NCBI GenBank assembly: GCA_046049865.1
Contig: JBJOQO010000007.1
Span: 1-64,000, forward strand
Origin: JANPCX01 sp046049865
Lineage (GTDB): Bacteria; Pseudomonadota; Gammaproteobacteria; Burkholderiales; Burkholderiaceae_C
Direction of reading: 5' to 3'
DNA length: 64,000 bases
Position numbers and translations under genes: made by a program. A model generated the notes under the pieces. The model searched no databases and had not been told where the DNA came from. It saw only the letters and a program-made list of their open reading frames with translations. Positions within the stretch are counted from its first letter, which is position 1, and each line of letters starts with the position of its first letter. Positions 42,808 to 51,100 of this stretch are shown here, piece by piece.

Positions 42808-44073
42808 TTAGTTTCGCAGCGCCGCAAGCGCTTGCCCCCACTGGGTGATGCGCTGGACGTCTTCACCCTGAAGTGATCCCGAACGTAACAGGGCAGCGCG
42901 CTGGATGCCACGTAAGCGGAACAAGAGTTCGGCCTCTACGGCCTCCAGCTCGGCCACGTCTTGTTCTGTCATGTCTTGCTGGCTCCACAAACCACTGGCG
43001 TTCCAGCCCGTGCGCAAACGGGACAGCAGATGCTCGGCCAGTCCCATGGCGTCTTTGAGTGCAGCAGAATCCGCCGACTTCTTCAGTGCTTCGGTATTGC
43101 GCTCGGCCGCTTGCAAGGCATGGTCCAGGGCTTGCCAGCGGTAAGCAATTTCACTGACTTCCAGATGGGCCTGCAGCGGCGGTTGCGTGCGCACCGTTTG
43201 GCTGATGAAACCGACCCAAGTCAAATCAAATTCGCCCGGCACCACCCTCAAGGCCACGCTGGCATGTGCCAGTTGTGCCCGCGGTTGACGCATTGAATTT
43301 AATGCGGCTTCGGTCACTGCCGTGAGTTTGCCCAAAGGAGAAATCGCATCCCCCATCAAACAATGCGGATAGCCCGAACCGTCCAGGCGTTCATGGTGTT
43401 CGGCGATGGCTCGCGCCACATTGGCGGGGTAGTTGGTGAGTTGCGTGATCAGCAGCTGTCCCACATGAGGATGAACCACCAAGTGTTGGTAACTCTCGAA
43501 ACTCAAGTCACGGTCTGCGTCCAACTCGCCGTGTTCGGGTGCAATGTAGAGCTCGCCGAGGTCGTGCATCAATCCCGCCAGCATCGCCAAACGCACATTG
43601 GGTGTGCTGGCACCGTGTGCCATGGCCAAACTGCCATTGAGCAACATCGCCAGCAAGGCGTGCTCAAAGGACTGGGGCTTGGACGCTTGAGCGGCAGTCA
43701 GCAACAGTTGAACCACTGCATGCAAAGGAAGGTGCTTGATTTCGAGCAACAAGCGCTGCGTATAGGGCTTAAGCATGTGCGCCAGCGGGGTGTCCCGCTG
43801 CAACAGCACCTCGGAGTCTTCCAGCAAGCTGTAGCTGGTCACACCGTCCTCTGCCAGCAGGCAGGTCTCCAGGGGCTCACGCAATTGGCGGTCCAACAGC
43901 TTGCGTTGCAGCGCATCAGACACGGGCTGGTTGCGTGCCCACAGCTTGGTGCCCGAGATGTCAAAAATGTCCTTGGACGAAATGATGGACTTGGTTTGAC
44001 TGGCCTCAAGAATCGTCGCCAAGGCGTGCGGATTGGCCTTGAGGAAGCGGGCGCTGGTGGCGGGTGTGCTCAT
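42808..44073 (-). CDS. HD-GYP-domain protein (predicted c-di-GMP phosphodiesterase or effector)
   Basis: 421 residues from the ATG at 44073, which has AGGAGA upstream. The N-terminal 130 residues are unassigned. The HD-GYP domain shows HDLGE (H170, D171), HPHVGQLL and HHERLDGSGYP (226-236), the signature of c-di-GMP-degrading HD-GYP proteins. The usual downstream metal-site Asp in the V.D.YDAL block is replaced by TAVTEAALNSM, so activity may be altered. A helical C-terminal part of about 120 residues follows. It converges with the PAS kinase, and its stop lies 3 bases from the repeat. Confidence 0.82.
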   Translation of the reverse strand: MSTPATSARFLKANPHALATILEASQTKSIISSKDIFDISGTKLWARNQPVSDALQRKLLDRQLREPLETCLLAEDGVTSYSLLEDSEVLLQRDTPLAHMLKPYTQRLLLEIKHLPLHAVVQLLLTAAQASKPQSFEHALLAMLLNGSLAMAHGASTPNVRLAMLAGLMHDLGELYIAPEHGELDADRDLSFESYQHLVVHPHVGQLLITQLTNYPANVARAIAEHHERLDGSGYPHCLMGDAISPLGKLTAVTEAALNSMRQPRAQLAHASVALRVVPGEFDLTWVGFISQTVRTQPPLQAHLEVSEIAYRWQALDHALQAAERNTEALKKSADSAALKDAMGLAEHLLSRLRTGWNASGLWSQQDMTEQDVAELEAVEAELLFRLRGIQRAALLRSGSLQGEDVQRITQWGQALAALRN

Positions 44074-44125
44074 GGAGTTCTCCTGCGGTGCGCAACATGA
44101 CTTGCGTACAACGATCAATCGGGCC

Positions 44126-44149
44126 AAAAAATAGCGTCATCCGCTATTT
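44126..44149 (-). terminator. Intrinsic terminator downstream of dxs
   Basis: Read on the minus strand: an 8-bp stem AAATAGCG/CGCTATTT around a 5-base loop, running into a six-T tract. It lies 72 bases after the dxs stop and fits the end of the xseB-ispA-dxs transcript. Confidence 0.75.
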
Positions 44150-44220
44150 CGGCCCATCAAGGAAGAACTAAAGGGTAACCGCTGGCCGCTCTGTGTGACC
44201 TTAGTCGCGGCTGTCAGCTC

Positions 44221-46146
44221 TTACTGGTTCACCGCAGCCCGCACCAGGGCGGGTTTACCCCCGAACCGTTTGATGATGGCTTGTTCGATGCCAACGGCAT
44301 CCAAGCCGCACAGGGCCAAGAGTTTGGCGGGGTCGCCGTGCTCAATGAATTCGTCGGGCAAGCCCAGGGTGAGCACCGGGCAGGCGACACCCGCCGCTTG
44401 CAAGGCCTCCAACACGGCGCTGCCTGCGCCGCCCATCACGCAGCCCTCTTCCACCGTCACCAGCGCATCGTGGTCGTGTGCGAGCTGCAGCAGCAACTCG
44501 GTATCGAGCGGCTTCACGAAACGCATGTTGGCGACTGAGGCATCGAGTTTTTCTGCGGCCTCGAGCGCCGGATAGAGCAAGGTGCCAAAGGCCAAGATGG
44601 CAATGCGAGGCAGCGCCTTCTCACCCGGTGGGACCGAGGTGTGCCGGCGTTTTTCGCCTTTTCCAAAAGGCAGTGCGGCGAGTTCTTTTTGAATTGCGAC
44701 GCCAGCGCCACTGCCGCGCGGGTAGCGAACCGCACTCGGACCGTCATATTCAAACGCAGTGGTCAAAAGTGCGCGGCATTCGTTTTCATCGGCGGGGGCC
44801 ATGATGGCCATGTGGGGAATGCAGCGCAGGTAGGCGATGTCATAGGCTCCCGCATGGGTTGCGCCATCTGCCCCCACCAATCCCGCACGGTCCAGGGCAA
44901 ACACCACAGGCAGGTTTTGCAGTGCCACATCATGGATGAGTTGGTCGTACCCACGCTGCAAGAACGTGGAGTAAATCGCCACCACGGGCTTCAAACCTTC
45001 GCAGGCCAGGCCCGCAGCAAAGGTCACCGCATGTTGTTCGGCAATGCCGACGTCGTGGTAGCGCTTCGGAAACCGCTGCTCAAACTCCACCATGCCTGAG
45101 CCTTCACGCATGGCCGGTGTGATGCCCACCAAACGTTTGTCTTTTTCTGCCATGTCGCACAACCACTGGCCAAACACCTGGGTGAAGGTGGTTTTGGGCG
45201 GCGTGGCTGGTTTCTTCAAGCCTTCAGCCGGATTGAACTTGCCGGGGCCGTGGTAGGCCACCGGATCGGCTTCGGCGAGTTTGTAGCCATAGCCCTTTTT
45301 CGTCACCACGTGCAAAAACTGCGGGCCCTTGAGGCTGCGCAGGTTTTGCAGGGTTGGGATCAGGCTGTCCAAGTCGTGGCCGTCGATGGGGCCCACGTAG
45401 TTGAACCCCAGTTCTTCAAAAATGGTGCCACGCGGCACCACCATGCCTTTGGCGTGTTCTTCAAAACGACGTGCCAGCTCAAACAAGGGCGGCGCATTAC
45501 GCAGCACGTTCTTGGCGGTGTCGCGTGCGGTTGCATAAAACTGACCACTCATCAAGCGGGCGAAGTAGCGGTTGAGGCCACCGACCGGCGGGGAAATCGA
45601 CATGTCGTTGTCGTTGAGAATCACCAGCACATCGGCATGCCCGCTGGCATGCGCAATGCCAGCGTTGTTCATGGCTTCAAACGCCATGCCAGCCGTCATC
45701 GCACCGTCACCAATGATGGCCACGGCTTTGCGGTCTTCGCCCTTGAGTTTGGCGGCCATGGCCATGCCTAAAGCAGCAGAGATGGACGTGGACGAGTGTG
45801 CAGTACCGAAAGTGTCGTACTCGCTTTCCTCACGGCGCGGAAAACCACTGATGCCGCCGAGCTGCCGAAGCGTGTGCATGCGGTCACGCCGACCGGTGAG
45901 AATTTTGTGCGGGTAGGTTTGGTGGCCCACATCCCAGATCAATCTATCGTGCGGTGTGTTGAACACATGGTGCAAAGCCACCGTCAGCTCCACCGTGCCG
46001 AGGTTGGACGACAAATGCCCGCCGGTTTGCGACACGCTGTGCAAAACAAAATCGCGCAGCTCTTTGGCCAATTGGCGCAACTCTGGCATCGACAAGCGAC
46101 GCACATCAAAGGGGCTTTCAATCGTGGGAAGCAAGGGCGTGGTCAT
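44221..46146 (-). CDS. dxs: 1-deoxy-D-xylulose-5-phosphate synthase
   Basis: A 641-residue thiamine-diphosphate enzyme joining pyruvate and glyceraldehyde-3-phosphate, the first step of the MEP isoprenoid pathway. Visible are HLSSNLGTVELTVALHHVFN, the ThDP motif region IGDGAMTAGMAFEAMNNAG ... ILNDNDMSIS, and DRAGLVGADGATHAGAYDIAYLR in the transketolase pyrimidine domain. Length is usual (E. coli 620). It starts 7 bases after the ispA stop and is the last gene of xseB-ispA-dxs. Confidence 0.97.
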   Translation of the reverse strand: MTTPLLPTIESPFDVRRLSMPELRQLAKELRDFVLHSVSQTGGHLSSNLGTVELTVALHHVFNTPHDRLIWDVGHQTYPHKILTGRRDRMHTLRQLGGISGFPRREESEYDTFGTAHSSTSISAALGMAMAAKLKGEDRKAVAIIGDGAMTAGMAFEAMNNAGIAHASGHADVLVILNDNDMSISPPVGGLNRYFARLMSGQFYATARDTAKNVLRNAPPLFELARRFEEHAKGMVVPRGTIFEELGFNYVGPIDGHDLDSLIPTLQNLRSLKGPQFLHVVTKKGYGYKLAEADPVAYHGPGKFNPAEGLKKPATPPKTTFTQVFGQWLCDMAEKDKRLVGITPAMREGSGMVEFEQRFPKRYHDVGIAEQHAVTFAAGLACEGLKPVVAIYSTFLQRGYDQLIHDVALQNLPVVFALDRAGLVGADGATHAGAYDIAYLRCIPHMAIMAPADENECRALLTTAFEYDGPSAVRYPRGSGAGVAIQKELAALPFGKGEKRRHTSVPPGEKALPRIAILAFGTLLYPALEAAEKLDASVANMRFVKPLDTELLLQLAHDHDALVTVEEGCVMGGAGSAVLEALQAAGVACPVLTLGLPDEFIEHGDPAKLLALCGLDAVGIEQAIIKRFGGKPALVRAAVNQ

Positions 46147-46153
46147 GGCGTCG

Positions 46154-47074
46154 TTAACTCTCTCTGTCTACCACTTTGTGGGCCAACTCACGCAAGCCCT
46201 CGTCCGCTGGAAGACCGGCATCATCCAAAGCGGTCAAGGCCTGATCACGCAGCGTATGAGCCAGTTGCATGGCGTTTTGCAAACCCAATACGGTCACATA
46301 GGTGGGCTTGTTGGCATCTTGATCTTTCCCGGCGGTTTTGCCCAGCGTTTCCGATGCTTGGGTGACATCGAGAACATCGTCCACCACCTGGAAGGCCAAA
46401 CCCAGCGCATCACCATAACGTGCCAGGGCCTCCCAACGCGCGGGCGAGACGTCGCCACAGGTCGCACCCATCAAGACACTGGCTTGCAAAAGCGCCCCCG
46501 TTTTGCGGCGATGCATGTCCCGCAAGGCGTTTTCATTCATGGCTTTGCCGGTGTGGGCCAAGTCGATGGCTTGGCCGCCGGCCATACCCGCGTGCCCAGC
46601 ACTTTGCGCCAACAGGCGGCACAAACGTGCTTGCAGGGAAGCAGGCACGGTGTCGTCTGCCGTGAGCACATCAAACGCCAGGGCCTGCATGGCATCACCG
46701 GCCAGCATGGCTTGGGCTTGACCAAACTGCACGTGAACGGTGGGTTTGCCTCGGCGCAACACGTCGTTGTCCATGCAGGGCATGTCGTCGTGAACCAGGG
46801 AGTAGGCGTGGATCAGCTCGACCGCACAGGCCGCACGCAAGCTTGCTTGACGCATGGCAGCAGGCGCATTCACCGCTTGGCAAGCCGCCAGGACCAACAA
46901 AGGCCGCAAACGTTTGCCACCGTCCAGCACGCCATAACGCATCGCCAAACCCAAGCCCGCCGGCGCATCGCTGGGCACCCAAGCCTCCAGCGCCGCCTCA
47001 ACGGCCAGCAGCTCAGCGCGTGCCCAATCGTCAAATGCCACCATCCGTGGGCTTTCCAAGTGACGCGCGGTCAT
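46154..47074 (-). CDS. ispA: Farnesyl diphosphate synthase (polyprenyl synthetase family)
   Basis: A 306-residue short-chain prenyltransferase that builds geranyl and farnesyl diphosphate. The first aspartate-rich motif is LVHDDMPCMDNDVLRRG, the second is QVVDDVLDV, and GGKRLRPLLVLAACQA is the substrate-phosphate block. The ATG at 47074 overlaps the xseB stop as ATGA; an ATG at 47044 is an alternative. Length is normal. It provides precursors for undecaprenyl phosphate and quinones. Confidence 0.94.
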   Translation of the reverse strand: MTARHLESPRMVAFDDWARAELLAVEAALEAWVPSDAPAGLGLAMRYGVLDGGKRLRPLLVLAACQAVNAPAAMRQASLRAACAVELIHAYSLVHDDMPCMDNDVLRRGKPTVHVQFGQAQAMLAGDAMQALAFDVLTADDTVPASLQARLCRLLAQSAGHAGMAGGQAIDLAHTGKAMNENALRDMHRRKTGALLQASVLMGATCGDVSPARWEALARYGDALGLAFQVVDDVLDVTQASETLGKTAGKDQDANKPTYVTVLGLQNAMQLAHTLRDQALTALDDAGLPADEGLRELAHKVVDRES

Positions 47075-47310
47075 GCCACCCAGGGCTTGAGTTGCCCGTC
47101 TTCCAGAAACTTGACTTGTTGCTCGACAGCGTCCAGGCGCGCGCGACACAACTGCAGCAGTTCGGCACCGCGTTGGTAGTTTTTCATCAATTCGTCCAGC
47201 GGCAGTTGCCCACCTTCCATGGCCACCACCAAACTTTCCAGTTCAGCCAAGGCATCTTCGTATCGGGGTGGGTTTGCGGCGGTGGTGGGAGCGGGGTTCT
47301 GTTTTGCCAT
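47071..47310 (-). CDS. xseB: Exodeoxyribonuclease VII small subunit
   Basis: A 79-residue small subunit, mostly two helices: RYEDALAELESLVVAMEGGQLPLDELMKNYQRG is the family core, giving a helical pair that packs on XseA. ExoVII degrades single-stranded DNA. I start at the ATG at 47310 rather than the in-frame start at 47331, because AGGA and an A-rich leader precede it. Its stop overlaps ispA. No xseA is in the window. Confidence 0.93.
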   Translation of the reverse strand: MAKQNPAPTTAANPPRYEDALAELESLVVAMEGGQLPLDELMKNYQRGAELLQLCRARLDAVEQQVKFLEDGQLKPWVA

Positions 47311-47444
47311 AAGAAATTTTTCCTGGCGCATTGTAGGCGGGGCCTAGCTGTTGGTCCCCCTCGGCCTCGCGGGGACAAGTGGGATTGCAGCGGCCTACCT
47401 GAAGGACATTTCACCCCCCCGGGTACAATCCCCGGCCCGCATGA

Positions 47445-47472
47445 CCTGAAGCCATCTTCAGGCCTCTTTTTT
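47445..47472 (+). terminator. Leader terminator upstream of the Rieske oxygenase gene
   Basis: Plus-strand hairpin: a 7-bp perfect stem CCTGAAG/CTTCAGG around a CCAT loop, then CCTC and a six-T tract. No plus-strand gene ends upstream (xseB runs the other way), and a TACAAT box lies at 47424-47429 just before it, though without a convincing -35 box. This could be a transcription attenuator in the 55-base leader of the gene at 47528, or the end of a very short RNA. Confidence 0.6.
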
Positions 47473-47527
47473 GGCGGGACACCCATCAATCACATTGGTG
47501 ACACTGGTTTAGGAGATCCTGGGGATC

Positions 47528-48643
47528 ATGTCCGACCTGAGCATCACGCTTGAAGCTCTAGAGCGCAGCCGCTCGCAACTCTCAGTTTCCAGTTACTTCG
47601 ACGCTGACTTGTTTCAGCGCGAACAAACACGCATCTTTCAGTCTCGGCCCCGCTACTTGGGGCACGAATTGGCAATTCCAGAACTTGGAAACTTTTACGC
47701 CCTGCCGCAAGAAGGTGAAGGGCGGGCGCTGGTTCGCACAAAAAACGGCGTGGAACTCATCTCCAACGTCTGCCGCCACCGCCAAGCTGTCATGCTGCGT
47801 GGACGCGGGAACACACAAAACAACATCGTGTGCCCCTTGCACCGCTGGACCTATGACCTCCAAGGCCAACTCATCGGAGCGCCCCACTTTGAGCAAGACC
47901 CCTGCTTGAACTTGAAGAATTACCCCGTTCAAAACTGGAACGGATTGATTTTTGAGGCCAAAGGTGGCGCTCAAGTCGGAACCGATTTGGCCCAGATGGC
48001 ACAAACTGCAGCCTTGGACTTCAGTGGTTATGTGCTCGATCACGTCAAAGTTCACGAGTGCGACTACAACTGGAAAACCTTCATCGAGGTTTATTTGGAG
48101 GACTACCACGTCGCCCCCTTCCATCCTGGCCTTGGCAAATTCGTGAACTGCGAAGACTTGCGCTGGGACTTTGGCAACGAGTATTCGGTTCAAACCGTAG
48201 GGCCGCAAAACGGCCTGGCACAAGCCGGCTCACCGGCCTACCGCAAATGGCATGAGGCAGTGCTGAAGTTTCGCAATGGCGTGCCGCCCGAGCATGGTGC
48301 CATTTGGCTCACCTACTACCCCACCGTCATGGTGGAGTGGTACCCACATGTGTTGGTGGTGTCCACGCTCTACCCCAAAGGCCCGCAAAAAACCTTGAAT
48401 CTGGTGGAGTTTTACTACCCAGAGGAAATTGCAGCGTTTGAGCGTGAATTTGTCGAAGCCGAGCAAGCCGCCTACTGGGAAACCTGCGCCGAAGACGATG
48501 AAATTGCACTGCGCATGGATGCCGGTCGCCGCGCCTTGATGGAACGTGGCGACGACGAAGTCGGCCCCTACCAAAGCCCCATGGAAGACGGCATGCAGCA
48601 CTTCCACGAGTGGTACCGGCGTGCCATGGGCGACGCACTTTGA
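47528..48643 (+). CDS. Rieske-type aromatic-ring-hydroxylating oxygenase, alpha subunit
   Basis: A 371-residue oxygenase with both metal centres. Rieske ligands are C82 and H84 (VCRHRQAVML) and C102 and H105 (VCPLHRW). The mononuclear iron site shows D192, H194 and H199 in EVYLEDYHVAPFHPGL. No ferredoxin or reductase gene lies next to it, so electrons must come from elsewhere. The substrate is unknown; choline-, carnitine- or vanillate-type members share this length. A clear AGGAGATC precedes the ATG at 47528, and a terminator follows at 48674-48701, so it is probably a single-gene transcript. Confidence 0.88.
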   Translation: MSDLSITLEALERSRSQLSVSSYFDADLFQREQTRIFQSRPRYLGHELAIPELGNFYALPQEGEGRALVRTKNGVELISNVCRHRQAVMLRGRGNTQNNIVCPLHRWTYDLQGQLIGAPHFEQDPCLNLKNYPVQNWNGLIFEAKGGAQVGTDLAQMAQTAALDFSGYVLDHVKVHECDYNWKTFIEVYLEDYHVAPFHPGLGKFVNCEDLRWDFGNEYSVQTVGPQNGLAQAGSPAYRKWHEAVLKFRNGVPPEHGAIWLTYYPTVMVEWYPHVLVVSTLYPKGPQKTLNLVEFYYPEEIAAFEREFVEAEQAAYWETCAEDDEIALRMDAGRRALMERGDDEVGPYQSPMEDGMQHFHEWYRRAMGDAL

Positions 48644-48673
48644 ACACTGGCACGCATGACACAGTAAGACTAG

Positions 48674-48701
48674 CGCCGGGATCAGCCCGGCGTTTTCTTT
48701 T
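48674..48701 (+). terminator. Intrinsic terminator after the Rieske oxygenase gene
   Basis: A perfect 7-bp GC stem (CGCCGGG at 48674-48680 with CCCGGCG at 48686-48692) around a 5-base loop, followed by TTTTCTTTT. It starts 31 bases after the oxygenase stop and 43 bases before the DMT gene. Confidence 0.85.
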
Positions 48702-48716
48702 GAAACCGCCTACACG

Positions 48717-49628
48717 ATGAAGAATCTGTCCGCCGTTTGGTTGATGGTGCTGGCCTCCTTCTTGTTCGCCACCATGAGCGTGTGCGTGAAGTTGGCCTCG
48801 CCCCATTACAACGCGGCTGAGATTGTTTTCTACCGCGGCTTGGTCGGCCTGGTGGTGATGTTTTTGATGAGCCGAATTCAACACTGCAGCTTGCGCACCG
48901 CCCACCCGGGAGCACATGCCTGGCGCAGCTTGTGCGGCGTGAGCGCGCTCGGCCTATGGTTCTATGCCATTGGCCAGCTCCCACTGGCCACAGCCGTCAC
49001 GCTGAACTACACCGCATCCGTTTGGATGGCCTTGTTTTTGATGGGCAGCGCCCTGGTCATGGGAACGACCCGCGTGGACGCCCGTTTGGTCGCCACCATC
49101 ACCGTGGGTTTCATCGGTGTCGCATTGATACTGCAACCCACCCTCACCCAAAACCAACTCTGGGCGGGCATGGTTGGCTTGCTGTCGGGCATGTTGTCGG
49201 CCATGGCCTATTTGCAAATCGCCACGCTCGGCCGTTTGGGTGAACCCGAAGTTCGGGTGGTGTTTTACTTTTCTCTCGGCAGTGTGGTGGTCGGCGGCAT
49301 CAGCACAGTGGTGCTCGGGGCCAGTGAGCACAGCATCCGGGGCATGCTGCTGCTGATGGGCGTGGGTTTACTTGCCACAGCGGCACAATGGGCATTGACA
49401 CGCGCCTACGCCAGCGGCAGTCGTTTGGTGAACGCGAGTTTGCAGTACCTGGGCATTGCCTACTCATTCGTTTACGGCGTGATCATCTTCGACGATCCCA
49501 TCACGCTGCTAGCCATGGTGGGTATGCTGTTGGTGGTGGGCGCTGGCGTGCTGGCGAGTCAACTCAAACCCCTTCCTGCCAAAGCCGATGAGGCCAAACC
49601 AGCCACTGAAGGCAACCCCCAACCATGA
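48717..49628 (+). CDS. DMT-family (EamA) transporter
   Basis: A 303-residue inner-membrane protein with ten predicted helices in two EamA repeats (about residues 5-135 and 150-290), the drug/metabolite transporter fold. The family block WFYAIGQLPLATAVTLNYTASVWMAL (residues 81-106) falls at the end of the first repeat. Such proteins usually export amino acids or other metabolites; the substrate is not predictable. It starts just after a terminator and overlaps the sulfurtransferase gene by four bases (ATGA), so the two are coupled. Confidence 0.88.
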   Translation: MKNLSAVWLMVLASFLFATMSVCVKLASPHYNAAEIVFYRGLVGLVVMFLMSRIQHCSLRTAHPGAHAWRSLCGVSALGLWFYAIGQLPLATAVTLNYTASVWMALFLMGSALVMGTTRVDARLVATITVGFIGVALILQPTLTQNQLWAGMVGLLSGMLSAMAYLQIATLGRLGEPEVRVVFYFSLGSVVVGGISTVVLGASEHSIRGMLLLMGVGLLATAAQWALTRAYASGSRLVNASLQYLGIAYSFVYGVIIFDDPITLLAMVGMLLVVGAGVLASQLKPLPAKADEAKPATEGNPQP

Positions 49629-50497
49629 GTTCCTTGATGCATACCACCTTGATTCAACTTCCCGAGTTGCTGGCATTGCAAAGCAGCAAAACCCCTGTGG
49701 TGTTGCTGGACACCCAATTCGATTTGACCAGTCCAGACGCAGGTGAAAAAAAATATGAGCAAGCCCACATACCGGGTAGCCACTACGCCCATTTGGAGCG
49801 CGACCTCAGCGGCCCCAAGCACGACGCGAGCGGTCGTTTCCGAGGCCGACACCCACTGCCCAACCGCGACAGCTTTGCCACAACCGTGGCGCTGTGGGGG
49901 ATCACCCCCAACACCCAAGTGGTGGTGCTGGACGACCAAGCCGCCATGTTTGCAGCGCGCGCCTGGTGGATGCTGCGCTGGTTGGGACACGAAGCGGTTG
50001 CGGTTCTGGATGGCGGCTTGGCCGCTTGGCGAGACGCCGGGCAAGCCCTGAGCAGCGAGTCAACACCCAAGGCCGTCAACACGACACCCTACCCGCAGCG
50101 CCCTTCCCTCGTTGGTATCCGTGAGGTTGAAGACGTGATGGCGCAATTGGGCAAACGCCTGATCGTGGATGCACGTGCACCAGAGCGTTTTCGTGGCGAG
50201 GTTGAACCACTCGACGCTGCTGCCGGCCATATCCCAGGCGCACGAAACCGCCCGTTCAAAGACAACCTGCAGGCCGATGGCCGGTTCAAATCGGCGGCGG
50301 TTTTGCGTCGCGAATGGGAAACACTGTTGGCAGGCGTGAGGCCCAGTGACGTGGTGCACCAATGCGGCTCCGGTGCCACCGCCTGCCACAACTTGCTCGC
50401 CTTGGAAGTCGCTGGTCACCCGGGCGGCGTGCTGTATCCCGGCTCGTGGAGCGAGTGGTCTTCTGACGCGGCTCGTCCGGTGGCTAAAGGCGGTTAA
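49625..50497 (+). CDS. sseA: Two-domain sulfurtransferase (rhodanese/3-mercaptopyruvate type)
   Basis: A 290-residue protein with two rhodanese domains. The inactive N-terminal domain has HIPGSHYAHLERDLSGP and RPWWMLRWLGHE-like content; the catalytic Cys lies in HQCGSGATACHNLLALE. CGSG[AV]T is between the thiosulfate (CRKGVT) and mercaptopyruvate (CGSGVT) patterns and favours 3-mercaptopyruvate sulfurtransferase. It would move sulfur from 3-mercaptopyruvate or thiosulfate to thiol or cyanide acceptors in the cytoplasm. Coupled to the upstream DMT gene. Confidence 0.85.
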   Translation: MSSLMHTTLIQLPELLALQSSKTPVVLLDTQFDLTSPDAGEKKYEQAHIPGSHYAHLERDLSGPKHDASGRFRGRHPLPNRDSFATTVALWGITPNTQVVVLDDQAAMFAARAWWMLRWLGHEAVAVLDGGLAAWRDAGQALSSESTPKAVNTTPYPQRPSLVGIREVEDVMAQLGKRLIVDARAPERFRGEVEPLDAAAGHIPGARNRPFKDNLQADGRFKSAAVLRREWETLLAGVRPSDVVHQCGSGATACHNLLALEVAGHPGGVLYPGSWSEWSSDAARPVAKGG

Positions 50498-50607
50498 GTG
50501 CGAAAAGAAAGCGACGGGAGTTGATCTGAGTCAACACGTCTCGCACCCTGAGGATCACACTGGTGGCGTGTTTTGCAACCGCACCAAGTCAACCTCAGGA
50601 GATCATC

Positions 50608-51042
50608 ATGTTTCAACGGATACTCGTTCCCACTGACGGCTCGGAGTTGAGCGCCAAGGCCGTGAACACCGCCTTGGAATTGGCCAAACAACTTGGCTCG
50701 CACGTTTACGCGCTGAGCGTGAAGGACCCCTTCCCCTACAGCGCCATCTCCGAGATTCAGGCGCCCTCGCCCCAGGTGTTTCTGGACGCCCAAGAACGTC
50801 TGGCCCACAAACGAGTGCAAGCTGTGCTCGACGCCTGCAAAGCAGCTCAAGTGCCTTGTCAGGCGCACACGGTTGAAGCCGACCATCCCTGGGAGGCCAT
50901 CCATGACCACGCAAAGAAACAAGAGTGCGACTTGATCGTGATGGCGTCACATGGGCGCAGAGGCATGTCCGCCATGCTCTTGGGCAGCGAAACGCAAAAG
51001 GTACTGACCCACTCCAAGGTGCCTGTGCTGGTGGTTCGTTGA
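50608..51042 (+). CDS. Universal stress protein (UspA family)
   Basis: A 144-residue Usp domain. The start MFQRILVPTDGSELSAKAV follows AGGAGATC. Near the C-terminus the nucleotide motif runs MASHGRRGMSAMLLGS, with GxxG and GS marks of the ATP-binding Usp subgroup. Such proteins bind ATP and act in stress and growth-arrest responses. It is a single-gene unit between sseA and ppx. Confidence 0.93.
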   Translation: MFQRILVPTDGSELSAKAVNTALELAKQLGSHVYALSVKDPFPYSAISEIQAPSPQVFLDAQERLAHKRVQAVLDACKAAQVPCQAHTVEADHPWEAIHDHAKKQECDLIVMASHGRRGMSAMLLGSETQKVLTHSKVPVLVVR

Positions 51043-51100
51043 CTGGTGATTTCAAGTTGAACCGCAGAGATTCGTCGGTTTTTGCACCGACAATCTCTGC

